From the NCBI GenBank assembly GCA_027625915.1, contig JANTQA010000048.1:124001-188000 (forward strand): a stretch of 64,000 nt of DNA, given 5' to 3'. This document shows, one piece after another, positions 21,805-34,395 of this stretch (positions within the stretch are counted from its first letter, which is position 1; the number at the start of each line of letters is the position of its first letter). The notes under the pieces are model-generated. The model worked only from the letters and a program-made list of their open reading frames with translations. It was not told where the DNA came from and did no database searches. The stretch is from Anaeramoeba flamelloides (taxonomy: Eukaryota > Metamonada > Anaeramoebidae). Position numbers and translations under genes: made by a program.

Positions 21805-24137
21805 TTAAAAATCCAAAACTTTATCATTAGAATCTTCACATAACCCACAACCATAACAATGCTCAACACCATTTGGTGGGTGTTTCCCTCTACAATTTGG
21901 TGGACCAAGGCATCTTAAATAAAAAATATTTTATTAAAAAAACAAAATAACAAAAAAAAATTATTAAAATAAAAAATATTTTTAAATAAAATTATAAGAA
22001 AAGGATTTGAAAAAAAGATAAAAAAAAAAAAAAAAATTGATACTTTGGAAGTTGATCTTTTGGAAGATTAGGCAAGGTACTGGCCTTTCTATGACAAGAA
22101 TCGCAGAAATGAGTATTCTATTATTTTAAATAAATATAAGTAAATAAATTAATTGAAAAACAAAATAATGAGTAAATATAAAAATATTTTTTCGAAGAAA
22201 GAAATCGAAAAAGATTTATAAGAAGCTTGTAATATAAAATTTTTAAAAAAATATAAAAAAAAAAAAAAGATTGCTAATAGTACTCCCCAACAAAACCAAA
22301 CTGCAATATTACAACAAAATTTACATTTCCATATTAAATAATCTGTACCGTGTTTTTTACAGGGATCGCTATTCGATCCTTCAACAAATGAGCAACCACC
22401 ACAAATTAATTCGGATTCATCAAAGTTTTCATTGTATTCCCTTTGGTTACCGCAATCCTTCAATCCACCAAAATATGGTTTCTTGCATTTAAAGCAAGGA
22501 TAGTAAGCCAATTTTTGCATTCCGAATTCGTATATATCGTTATTATAATCCTTTTTAATCCTTTTGTCATTGATGAGACCCTCGTATTCCAATCTTTTTT
22601 TAATTTTGATTTGTAAGCTTCCCCATAACTCGTTAATTGGCTTGAGTATTTCTGTAAGCGAAACATGCTCAATTTTGGATTTACATAGGGGGCATTTGAT
22701 AAAATTAAAGGTGATCCTTGCGCCATTCCATTTGGTTTTTAATCTCATCATCAAGCAATGGTAATGGAAGATGTGCCCGCATTGCAGCCTTATGCAGGGG
22801 GCCGTTTCAAGCGAGGTGATCCAACAAATGTTACAAAAGTCATCGGATCGTTGATCAGTTTGCTTGTCGTTTTTTTTGACGTCAAGAATCTTATTTTGGC
22901 ATTTCTCCTGTAGGCACCCCAAATGGACCTCTTCATCTTTGATACCGCAACAAAAATGGCCGCAGGGCAATTTTTTGTTACAGGCATTTTTAAATAATTC
23001 AACACACCCACTGGAATTACAGACCTCAAACTCTTCGCTGCCTTTTAAAAGATTGCTCTCAGTAAGGGTCGTTTCACAAAATCTGCATTTTAATGAATTT
23101 TTTCGCTTGATCCAATCTTCGCAATTGTACCCTAAATGGTACGGCGTTTCATTGCAATTCGCACAAAAATTCTTGTGGCAAGATGTGCACCTATACCGGT
23201 TTTCGTTACGGTGCATTTTCGCTTGGATGGATAACGGCTGCCCAAAGATGTCAAACTCTGTCATGGACAGGTAATCTGTCTGCACTTTTGTGCTGCTGAT
23301 CCTCTCAAATTGGAAATTACAATTTGGGCACTTCACTAATTCCGTTCCTTCCATCGCCTCCGATAAAGATGCTCTTTCATATTCTTCATATTGCTCATTC
23401 GTTAATAAATATTTGAAATCATAATTGACCAATGGCGATTGGCATGTCTTGCAACTTAAATTCGAGACCTTTTGCTTTTTAATCCCATCCAGGATATATC
23501 CAGACAAACACGAAATACAATAATAGTGGAAGCACTTGTCCAACGGGTACATTAAGTTTTGTTTTTTTTGTAGTCCACAGATCCCACATTGAAAGAAATT
23601 TTGTTTTTCGTTTTCCTTTTCTTTATCTGTGCCTATTTCGATTTCTATTTCCTTTGTTTTTTCTTTTTCGATCTCGTTTCCCTTTTCATTTTGCCCTGTT
23701 GTTTTTTGTTCATTTTCATTTGTTTGCCCTTTGCTTATTTTATTTTTTTCTTCTTTTTCTTTGTCATTTCTTTTGTTTTGTTGTTCTTGATGTATCCGAA
23801 CTTCTTCCTGATGAAGCCTTAAGGCTAAAAGTGTGTTGTGATCAAGCTGGCTTTCATCTAGTTTCTCAATTTCTTTTTGTTGTTCTTGAAATGAATAAGT
23901 CGGCTTGTGGCTTTTCTTTTTTTTTTTTGGTTTCTTTTTGGATTTTGTTTTTTGTTTTTTTTTTTTCGGTTTGTTCTTCATTGCAAATGGGTTTTTGGCT
24001 GATCTTGATTTTTTTTTTTTTGGCTTTTTTTTTAGCTTTGTTTTTTGTTTAGAATAAGGGTTTTCTTGAAAGTTGTATTTTTTTTTTTCCTTTTCTTCAT
24101 CTGACTCCACCAGTTGGTGTCGTTTATTTTTGATCAT
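21805..24137 (-). CDS. RING1-IBR / RING-Cys-relay (MYCBP2-type) chimeric E3 ubiquitin ligase
   Basis: Three exons (22284-24137, 22044-22117, 21805-21913) join in phase to 678 residues; introns are 166 and 130 bp. Order: lysine-rich N-terminus; a UIM-like helix about 94-113 (LLALRLHQEE); RING1 with Cys/His 184-232; IBR 270-339; a third Cys-rich block 351-413 with an NFX1-like KKLPCGHFCCG; a second RING 435-486 (CNICWITSLETAPCIRLQCG, GARITFNFIKCPLCK) nearly identical in layout to that of MYCBP2/PHR1; then the tandem-cysteine domain 548-678. All relay residues of MYCBP2 have counterparts: mediator Cys562 (C4520), Glu576 (E4534), ester-site Cys616 (C4572) and His627 (H4583). MYCBP2 passes ubiquitin between two cysteines to Thr/Ser. 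The second and third exons restore THFCDSCH and GVEHCYGCGLC. A recognisable RBR Rcat domain is absent. Confidence 0.9.
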
Positions 24138-27100
24138 TTTAATTATTATTATTTGAATTGTTGATCAATTTTGAGAAAAAATGTGTTAATTAAAAAATAA
24201 TGTAAAAAATGATTCACTTATTTACAATTGTTTTTTTAGAGTTTGTATTTTTTGAAATTTGGGCGTTATAAAGAATAACTTTGTGTTCTACATTTTTGTT
24301 CTGATCACTGGTATTGTTTGTGGACTTCGGTTTGTTATTAATATTTTTTTGACTTAAGATTGAAGGAACGTTACAATTGGAAATGTAATTCTCTTTGTGG
24401 AACCAAAATTTTCTTTTAAATTGTCCAGTTCTGATTGTTCAAATCCAATAAATAGAAAATGAAAATTTTGTTTTTTGAACATAAAAAAAATTTTGTACAA
24501 TAATAGTCACTTTTTTTACTTGGCAAGACTTTTTGTTTTTTGTGAAATTGTTCAAAATTTTGAAAGCAAACTCAAAGACCAAAACACATAAACTTTTAAT
24601 TTAAAATTTTTTTACACAGAAACTTTGAAAAACTGGCAATTCATTCAAAACACTTTTTGGCTTTTTAGATTTTCATAAAAGAGATTTTCGAGTTCCTTAA
24701 AGTTAATCTAATATCATTATTTTACCCAACTTTAAAAATTTCAATTAAATAAAAATGTTATCTTTGGTTAAATCTTTTTTTTTTAAACTTTTTTGTATTG
24801 TAAAAGTTTATATTAAGTATTTGAGATTTGAAAAAATCTGGAAGAATATCTAAAATTGAAATCTTGAAGACTATAAAACAGAAAGATCAAAAAAAAAATC
24901 TTTAAAGTTTAAACAATTTTTTTGTTCTTGACCTGAAAATCACTTTCTAAGACATTTGAGATGAATAAAAACGAAATCATAATATCTCCAAAAATCATTT
25001 TCATAAGTAATTGAAATCAAAACAGTTAATTTAGATTTGTTTTGTTGATTATCAGAATTCTTCAGTTAACTTGTCTTTAAGAAAAAAAATTGAAGGCCAA
25101 TTATTCAGTATTTACCATTCAATAATAAATTCAACATTGCAAAAAATCAGAAATTCTAATTCTGAAGGAATAAATATATTATATATAAATGTGAATTATT
25201 ACTAATTTGAAATTCTTGGTTTTTATTAGATTTTTTTTTTTTTTTTGATAAATTCCAGTTGAAACAAACTGTCTAGATTTAATAGTCCATATACTAAAAT
25301 TATACCCACCGCTATTTTATAGAAGAATTATTAAAAAAACTACCAAAAGAAAAAATACTATAAATAAATTTTGTTCATTTAAAATATTCCCAACATTTTT
25401 TTCAAATATCAATTGGTTTTTAAAATTGTCTGCTTAATAATAAATAAGAAATATGTAGTATAATATACACAAAAGAATAATTGATAAAAATATTAAATAA
25501 AACTAGAAAACCAAAGTATTTCCATAAAAATTGAAAAACAAAAATTCAACTGGCTACTAATGAGAAGAACAACAATGTTCATTTTGATCTCGAATTGAAG
25601 ATCAAATAAAATTTCAACAGAAATCAATATGATTTTTATCGGTATCCTTCTCACCGTTTCAATAAAATTAGAATAAAACACGTTTATTACCAAGTGAATA
25701 TTGATCTTTACAATAAAAAATGAATTTGCAAATCAATTACATGTCAAAAATAAAATAAAATAAAAAATAAATAAAAAAAATAGTAAAAATAGAAAAAATG
25801 ATCAAAATTTTCAAAATAAAGTTTTTCTTTTAATATTATATTCAAATCCTTAAAATATCTTTAATTGCACTCACCACAACTGGACAAATTTGACTGGAAA
25901 ATGGTTTAAAAAGACAATATTATTTTTTTTTTATTATTTCAGAGAGGAGTTATTAACCCCTCTTGTGTAACCTAATTCCTAAATTTTTATTTAGGAATCT
26001 TATTAAAAACACAAAAATAAGTTTATTATACATTAATGCTAATAAACTTGATGAACCTTTTTTTGTAATAATATAAAAAGATAATATTATATTATTTTCT
26101 TAAATTTATAGAATTTAAACTCAAAATTTTATAATCAAAAATCAAATAAAATATTTTTTGATTATTTCAAAATAATCTTAAATAACATAAATAATTCAAT
26201 AATTATGAATAATTCCTGAAAAATTGGAAAAGTATAAAAGAAATTCCTAAAAATGATTATATACATTTAAAATTTCAAAATAAAAGGAATTTAGGTTAAT
26301 AAATTAATTTACCCTTGATATACTATTGAATAGTCAATTCGATATCATTTTGGTATACAGAAAAAAAAAAAATTATAGTTTTTACTTTGAAACACATGTT
26401 TGAAACGGTTAACATATATATATTTTTGACCACTATTTAGTATTATTTTTTAACCTCTTAGAACATCACTAAAAGTTCATAATGTACTAGAAGTTTACCA
26501 ATATTTGAATAAATTTCATCTTGATTCTAATTTCATAGATTCCATTAACAGTATTTTTTTTAATTTAGCACAATTAAATAAATAGTTTTGTTCTGACAAA
26601 TATTTTACATTAAAAAAGTCAATTTGCCTCACAATAAAGATTGAAAAACCCATTCCAATTCGAACAAGTAGATCATAAAATAACCAAAATTCTTTCAATT
26701 TAACATTTTAATAACTTTTGTGTTTCAATTTAACGTAAGTTTTTCGATCACGATGTTTAATAAAAACAATTTCAACCATTAAATAAAACAAGTTTTTACA
26801 TTTTGCTGAATAAAATGACATACTTTTGGTTCATTTAGAAGGTGGATAATTTTTCAATTTAGAATCTTTTTTGAGTTTTTATCTCAGATAATTTTATTTG
26901 ATTTATTTTTCTTTTTAATATCAACAAAAATATCACACAATTTCTTTCTAATTTCGATAATAATCACTTTTCTTGAACTTTTTCAATTACCTTTTTTTTT
27001 AAACTTTTTTATTTATTTTTATATGATTTTTTATTAATAAAAAAAAAAAAATTGATTTTGGACCAATATTTTTTCAAAAAGGGAACTTATATAAGTTAAT

Positions 27101-27348
27101 TTTTTTGATGATAATTCGAAATTTTTCAAAAGATGAAAAATAAGAAAATTTCCTATATTACAAAAAAAACGCTTTTTTTAAAAAAAGGTAAAATTAAGTA
27201 AATTTAATATATTTAAAAAGAAGAAAATTTTGAAATTAGAAAAAAAAAAAAAAAGAGAATGAGGTGGTGGAAGAAAAAGGAAAAAAATAAAAAGGAAAAA
27301 GAAAAAGATTAGAAAAATCAAAAAGAAAAAAATCTTATTTTTTTTTAT
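24138..27348. other. 3.2-kb intergenic region upstream of the E3 gene
   Basis: A/T-rich with no supported gene. A perfect small hairpin (ATTCCTAAA, loop, TTTAGGAAT) lies at about 25975-25998. Short frames at 25493-25693 and 26516-26698 have no recognisable features. No repeat with a second copy in the window was identified here. Confidence 0.55.
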
Positions 27349-30300
27349 TTAATTTTCAGAAGTTGAAAACACAGAATCATCTTCAGTTTCAAAATCATCT
27401 TCGACACTTGAATTATTTATATAATTTGTTGAACTATTCAAACCAGAATATTCATTTGTATCAATGACTGACGAATAAAAATATGTATTTCCTGTTTCTT
27501 TTGGCTCTAAGAAATTAAATAATTTTAATTCCAATTTAATTTGCTTATGGAAAGCAAAAACTAAAACTAAAACAGGTATTCCTTCGAAAAAAATATACCA
27601 AATTGTATAAACGATAAAAAAACGATTTTTGTTCCCATTGTTCTGACTCATAATTATGGTATTTAATTTATTTTTGCCAAATCCATCTAGCGTATCATAT
27701 ATACCCCTAAATAAAAAAATAATTGCGTATATCAAAATAAGTATCATGAATAATCGTATTCGCTTTAATCTTTGGATGGTTAGCCTTTTTTTGATCAAAG
27801 TTCGATATAAAAAAACGGCACTGACAGTACATATAGTGACAACAGAAAGATACATAAACCCTCGAAACAGATTAACCCTTTTCTCCCATTGGGACTTTGT
27901 AATTGTTTGATGATCCAAAAGTCCACAAAAAATCGATGATACAGCTAAGATGCTTAGAAGTAAAATTAGATAAACTCCGTTTACAATGTAATTGATTTTT
28001 TCTTGATTTGTAATAAATAGCCAAAATTTTATAAAAAAGAGAATGAAAAATGCAAAACTATTCAATGCAACATTATAGAGAGAAAAAGCAATATAAAAAT
28101 AATGAGAAAATTGAAAAAAATGTAGAAATATCTTATTAAAATTATTCTTTTTTCTTTTTTCTTGAAAGATTTGTTATTTTTTGTAAAAAATGGAAAGTGC
28201 CTTAAATTGTTGAATATGTCTTATGGGAACAATTTTGTTTTTTTTTTAAGAAAAGAAAAGAAAAGAAAACAAAAGAAAAGAATTGAAAAAAAAAAATGAA
28301 AGGAAAAGAAAGTAAAATAAAAGAGGGGGGGGTTCTAGATATTTAACCTTTGCAATTTTAAGTTCAAAGAACTAAAATTCCACTTTGTATTTCTCATCTT
28401 ATTTCCACTTAACTGAAAACCAATTCTGAAAATTAAACTTTAATTATTTATCTTTTGTTTTTTTATGGCAAATCCAAAGATAGAATTAATTGAAGGAATT
28501 TGTTATTGATATTCCATTTAAACTTTATTATTGAAAAAAACAATCTCTGAAATGGAAAAAGTAACAGATTTCAAATTTGTTCTTAGCAATATTAAAATCA
28601 AAATAACTTACATTTATATTCACCTTAAGCTGATTTTCTGAATTCTTTATACTTGTATTATGATTAAAAATTTCTTTTAATACCAATCTCCAAATATTAC
28701 AAAATATTTACTTTTCACAATTTGTACATAAAAAAAATGTAATATATGGAATTTTTTCGAAATAAAAAAAAAAGAAAGTTCAAAAAAGTAAAATAAAAAA
28801 AAAAATCTTTTGAAAAGTCATCCCAGACTTTCTTTTTAATCCCCAGCACCACTTTAAGAAAAAAAAAAATTAAAACAATCAACTTATTTAATACACAAAA
28901 ATTTTTGTTTCTGAATGATTAGGGTTTTGGTGCAATCTTTTTACAGAAAAAGAATTGTAGAACAGAAATTCCAAAATGTTTTTTTTTTTGTTTAAATTTT
29001 TAAGATCAGTCATATTTTTAGGTAATATTTTTACTGACTATGAACCACGGAAAATAAATTACAGAAAACGAATTACAGAATAGAAATTCCAAAATAGATT
29101 ATTTTTTAAATCAAAAAGATCAAAAAATTAAAAAAGTATTTTAATTGTAAAAATTGAAACAAAGCAAAAAAATTATTTTTTTGGCTTTCATTATTTCAAT
29201 TTCTGGGTCTTACCCTAATTAGTCTCATAATTTATAAGACATAGTAATTTTTTATAATTTCTAATGTTCATTAAGGCTTGTCCTTCAAATAAAGATATGA
29301 TACAATAAATAATTTGTTCTTCGCCTTTGTGTACTAATCTGAAACTAATTTCTCATCACTTGAAACTTTTTTTTATTAAAATTTGTTTCTTCTCCTTGAG
29401 TTATATGTTGCTGGGGTTTATAATTCAGATTATTACTTTCAAATTATTTTAGTTTGCCATTTTTAGTGATTCTTTAATTTTGTAAAAAAAAATAAAGTCG
29501 CAAAAAATTGTATTTCGGAACAGAAATTACACAATATCTATTACATAAAATAAATTCTGTAAAATCAATTCCATAAAATAAAATATGTAACACAAATTAC
29601 ATATAGAAACTTCGAGAAAAAATATACGATCTCAAAAAAATAAGGAGGAATGTATTTTGATTTTTTAAGAGGATTTTCTGTTTCTACTTGATGTATTAAA
29701 TCAAAATATGGGTCTTTGTCTCATTTTTTTTATTATCTATTTTATAATTACGGAAAATCCCAATTAATTCAAAAAAAAAAAAAAAAATTATATTTATTTT
29801 CTTAATTAAACAATAATGAACCATCTCACATTTGTATTCTTTCTCATTTGGGAAAATTTCACCAAATTATTTATTTTAGTTTTTTTTTTTTTTATCCCAG
29901 TTAAAAGAAGGAGAACATTCAACAAAATCTGATTTATTTTCTTCAAATGTATTTTTTTTTTTCCAAGTAAAATAGATAAAATTCTATATTTTGGAAAACA
30001 GAAAAATCATATAACTAAAAAGTACATTTTCCGAAAGCAAACAAAAAAATAAAAAATGAAAATGTAAAATAACTTACATGCAAAATTGAAAAAAATTGTT
30101 AATAATATAAACAAAAAAGTATAATAATCCCTGCGTTTTCCATGGAATATCAAACAAGGCAACAATAGTCCTTGAAAATGTATTAAAAAAACAAGTTATT
30201 AATATCATTCCCCGATAAACTATTAATAAATTCATCTTTTTTTCCTTTCTATAGATTGATAAATATATATTATATATTGATTTTTTGTTTTTTATTTTTT

Positions 30301-33300
30301 AAAATTGTATTAAAAATTATCATTAATAATTAAGAATTATTAAAAAAAAAAAAAAAAATTAAAATAATATTCTATTAATATGTTTTAAATAATAATAAAT
30401 GTATAAAAGAATACAAAATAATAGTTTGGTAATTATGTAGAATATATTATCTCCCAATTAAATAAAATCCATTTTCAATTCTTCATTTTTTATTTGGTTA
30501 TTTATTTACAATATACGAATAATGAAAATAAAATTCAGAAACAAATTTTCGTTTGAATTTTTATTTTTATTATTTATTTATATAAATTAATATCCAGAGA
30601 CAATGTATTTTTTAAAAAAAGAATTTTGTTTTCATGAATAGAATGATCTAAATACAATTTAAATAGAATTGGTACAACTCTTTATTCACCGCTTGAGTTA
30701 AATGAACATCCAGAATCCTTAGCTGGATATTAAAAAAAAAAAAAAATATTTTCAATGTTTTATTATTTTTTAGTTCCTAAAATCAAAATAAAATAAAGAT
30801 CAGTCAAAAGTGTTATGAAATTTACTAGTTTTTCTTTGGAATTGGAACAAAGAAAGAAAAAACTTTTTATTTTTTCTAAAAAATAAAATTTAATTAAAAC
30901 TCTTATACTTGTAAAATATAACTCCTTTTATTTTCTTTGCTGTGTGAAATACACACAACCAAAACAAAAATTTTTACAACCTAAATGGGAATTAAATTAT
31001 TATTTCTATGAATTGAGGAATTAACTTTTTTTTTTTCTTAAATTAAATAAAAAAGATAAAATCTAACTACTAATAAAGATTCAAGTAATAAATTGTTTTA
31101 TTTCTAATGTGTATTTGTAATTTTTGAAATCCATTTTGTAATAAATAATCTCAAAAAGTAAATCTCATGAATTAAAATGATTACCAAATCCCCGATGTCT
31201 ATTATGGATTTAATTATTAAAGAAAAATTCTACTTCGAATCAAGCAATTAAATCTGTTTTCCAGTCTTACTCTTCCCCGAATAACGTTTTATCCTTATGA
31301 CTTCAAAATTATAAGGGGATTTTTTCAAAAAAAAAAATATTGTAATAAAATAAATACCTTTCTATGTTTCCAAAAAACTGTAGTATTTCAAGATATTTCG
31401 TTTTTTTTTTTCAAAACAAATATATTATGGATAAATCTCTTATGATCAAAAAACAGAGTTTCTAAACTTATTAACCTTGTTAAATTCAAATTTCTATTTG
31501 AACTTTTAATTCAAAAATGAATTAATATGTTTTTATTTATGTTTTCAAAATAAATTCAACATATTTAATTTTATCTTCTTTGGTATTTTTTTTTATTTAT
31601 TAGTTTATTGATCAACGATTCTCATTATTATTTAATATTCACATAAAAGTTTAAACATTATTTTGGGTGTTGTTAGCTGAAAAGTAGAAAAAATAAAAAA
31701 TACCAAAATTGTATCGAAAGAGATATTTCGATTTTTTTTCTTCATTAAATGGCCACCTATATTCTGTATCCAGTGAATATTGCTTTCATGGTCAATATCA
31801 CATTCATTGAATTAAAAGAATACTGGGTCAATAAATCTTATTAAAATTTATAATTTTTTTATTGAAAATTCTAGTATTTTGCAATAACCTTTTTTACTAT
31901 CCCAATTTCGAAATTTAACCTTTCAAAGGCTCGAAAATCAAAATCTTCTTGGTATTTGAATAGGAAAAATTAGAGCTTTGCTTCGGAAAATTACTTAATT
32001 TTTACATTCATCGATTTGGTATAACATTTGTGAACTTGTACACTTTTGAATAAGAATTTTGAAAATAAATTTGGAAAAAATGTTCACTAGAGTAAATATG
32101 AATATTGTAAAAAATAGAGTTTTTCCAATTTTTGGAATTAATAAAGAGTTCTATGCATTTATCCAAATTGTTGTAATAGTAAATATAATATTTGATTATC
32201 TTAATAGACTAATAATAATTTTAATCAAAAAATCGTTTGGTGAACACCAATATTTCAATTTAAAAAAAAAAATCATTTTTCAAACAAAGTATTTGTGTTC
32301 ACCAAACGATTTTATATTGAAAATCCATGAAAGATTAAAAATCAAAACGGATGTTTCGTTTACTATGATCAAAATTTGTGGGCGATGAAATGAAACTCTT
32401 TATTTATCTCTAAGATTGTAAAAAATATATTTTTTACAACATTCCATATTTACGCTTGTGTTTTGTTGCAAATTTTTGAACACAACAATAAATGAGGTGA
32501 GTTTAAATAATTTGCATTTACATTTCAAAAAAAGAAGAGTCTGGAACAATAAGGATCATTTTTTGAAAATAAGGATACTTTGAAAAGGTTTTTTGTTGTT
32601 ATCTGATTGGGTTATACTTGGTTTTAAATGGTTTTGTTTCAATAAGAAAAAAAAAAAAGATAATACTGATAAATTCCAATAGATATTTGAAAATTTTTAC
32701 TTTCCTTTTCCATTTTATAAATTTTTTTATACAAGCTTTGAAAAAAGCATTTTATTCTTTTAAATGTTAAAAAAACTTTGTAAAATTGGTTATACGACAA
32801 AACATTCTTTCTCTTAAATTGTTCTAAAAATTGAGATATGAGATTACAAAATGGGAAATTGAACTAAAAATTTTTTCAAATATATTTGAATTTATCAGTA
32901 TGAATTGATCGAAGAAAACATTTCAAAAAAAAAGTAAGAAAGGAAAACTCTTGCTGAAAAAGAGAGAAAAAATTCCGTCTTGTAAAAAAACTCTGTGGTA
33001 TGTTGTTAATTATTGGTATGTGTATATTTAATTTTGAAGACGAGAGCTTTGTTAAGAATTGATAATCTTTTTTTATTAGATACTCTTATTTTCCAATTAA
33101 TAAATGAAACTTTTTATTTTGGTTTCAGAAATATTTTTTCATCAAAATTTATCGAAAAAATCTCAAAAAGATCTTCATAAAATATTTCAGAAAGGATATT
33201 TTTAGAGATTGTAATTAAGCTTCCTTCTTTAACACTTGAGACAAAATTCTATTTTTTATCGTAGTTTGACTTTAACAGCATTCTAAAACACTTCTTTTGT

Positions 33301-34164
33301 TTTTTGTGTTTTTGTTTGAGTAAGGCAAAAAGACTAAACGAAATATTTGCAGTTTTTTTCTCCCTTTTGGAAAACAGCATTTTTTTGTTCTTGAGAAAAT
33401 ATTTTTAATTTGTATCCCAAGTTCACAAAGCCCAAACATTGTTGGTTGATTTTTAAAAACTTGAGTTTCCTTTCTTTTTCACGTAAAAGATGATACAATT
33501 GGTTTTTAAGAAGGAAACTTTCTCTGCACTGATGTTTTTTGATTGTAAAGTTGAACATTATTTTGTTTAGCTCTCAAATAAGAGAGGAATAAAAAAGAAA
33601 ATTAAAATTGATTTTTGAATTCTTTGTTGAATTAAAACTGATAGTATTGGATTCGTAAACCAGAATCAGACCGACACTTTGTTAATTTTCTTTTAAAAAA
33701 ACGCAAAAAAAGTTACAATCTCAAAACATTTATGTGGATGCAGAAGAAAATTTGTTAACTCTGGAAAGGAAAAAAAAACACACTCAATCTTTTCGAATGA
33801 TTAGAAATTTCATTTCGAATTAAAACAGCCGAGTTTGGTACTGAATTTCCGATCATAATTCTTTGTTGGGTAAATAACAAAAAAACAGGAATAAAGCCCT
33901 TTGAATTTGTATACAAACACAATTTGTTATTCTGATTAAAAAAGAAGAAGAAGAAGAAGAAGTTTAATGAGGGAGAAGAGGTGTTTTTGTTGTTAAAAAT
34001 GGAATTAATTTTGTTTACCTGTAAATGTGGTAATTTTGGATTAGCTCAAATAATACAAGCAAGGTAATCGCAAAAAAAGTAATTGATAAAATCCACAATG
34101 CAATGTAATTTGTTTGTAGTGCTGAAGGAGAGTATATTTCTCTGTCAGATTTTGAGACTGTCAT
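27349..34164 (-). CDS. Seven-transmembrane protein, tentatively THH1/TOM1/TOM3-like
   Basis: Three exons (34019-34164, 30078-30248, 27349-28057) join in matching phases to 341 residues; introns are 3770 bp (GTAAAC...CTATAG) and 2020 bp (GTAAGT...AATAG). The second splice rebuilds one membrane helix (FFQFC joined to IFAFFILFF), which supports the model. Seven hydrophobic segments can be counted: IALWILSITFFAITLLVLF; LIVYRGMILITCFF; IINNFFQFCIFAFFILFF; YIVNGVYLILLLSILAVSS; MYLSVVTICTVSAVFLY; RLFMILILIYAIIFLF; and FIVYTIWYIFFEGIPVLVLV. A 60-residue acidic Ser/Asn-rich tail follows. Topology, basic loops and length resemble THH1/TOM1/TOM3 or other GPCR-like proteins of protists, but there is no diagnostic motif, so function is unassigned. 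No signal peptide precedes helix 1. Confidence 0.8.
28058..30077 (-). other. 2.0-kb second intron of the seven-TM gene
   Basis: A/T-rich, with a GAAAA-rich tract near 28250-28320, a run of nine G at 28325-28333 and a loose array of ATTACAGAA/GAACAGAAATT-like words at 28920-29620. No exon or gene was found inside. Confidence 0.7.
28920..29620. repeat. Loose array of ATTACAGAA-like words
   Basis: The words TTACAGAAAA, GAACAGAAATT, AAATTACAGAA and ATTACATA recur irregularly over about 700 bp, including near-duplicates AACAGAAATTCCAAAATG and ATAGAAATTCCAAAATAG. This looks like a decayed tandem or nested duplication; no second copy elsewhere was recognised. Confidence 0.4.
32226..32318. repeat. 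Hairpin with 24-bp arms
   Basis: The left arm AAAATCGTTTGGTGAACACC and right arm GTGTTCACCAAACGATTTTA are inverted copies separated by about 45 bp of A-rich loop. It resembles a small fold-back MITE, but no second copy was found in the window. Confidence 0.8.
32665..32898. mobile_element. Family N MITE, well-defined copy (234 bp, TA-flanked)
   Basis: Ends CTGATAAATTC and GAATTTATCAG, TA flanks at 32663-32664 and 32899-32900. Internal match to 17046-17279 includes CAAGCTTTGA and GAAATTGAACTAAAAATTTT. It lies in an intron of the seven-TM gene. Confidence 0.87.
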
Positions 34165-34395
34165 CTTAATGTCTACCACAGGCAAAACTAGTCAAAAATT
34201 TTAGAAAAAAATGATTTTAAGATAGTTTTCGGGAGTTTGGTTTTAAAGATATTTACTCAATAACTAGCAAGGATCAAACGATTAATTTACCAAAAGTGAT
34301 CTTTGAGAAAAGCAATTAATGCTTCGTCAAAAGAAAAAGGTTGAAAGAAAAGTAAGAAAATTGGGACAATTAAAGATCATAAAAAATCTTAGTTA

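Larger units (their letters stand above)
30249..34018 (-). other. 3.8-kb first intron of the seven-TM gene
   Basis: Contains a near-perfect hairpin (about 32226-32318), a family N MITE (32665-32898) and a GAA run at 33943-33962. A 74-codon frame at 33334-33558 has no recognisable domain. Otherwise A/T-rich. Confidence 0.7.

Noticed and set aside
22271-24052. Plus-strand frames opposite the E3 gene
   Set aside because: Antisense to Cys-rich and Lys-rich coding sequence with clear homology on the other strand.
27349-28065. Taking the last exon of the seven-TM gene as a complete 5-TM protein
   Set aside because: Its apparent start is a TTG within a splice acceptor region; two upstream exons join in phase and supply two more helices.
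33334-33558. 74-codon minus-strand frame in the seven-TM intron
   Set aside because: No domain, no splice context fitting the host gene, and ordinary A/T-rich composition.
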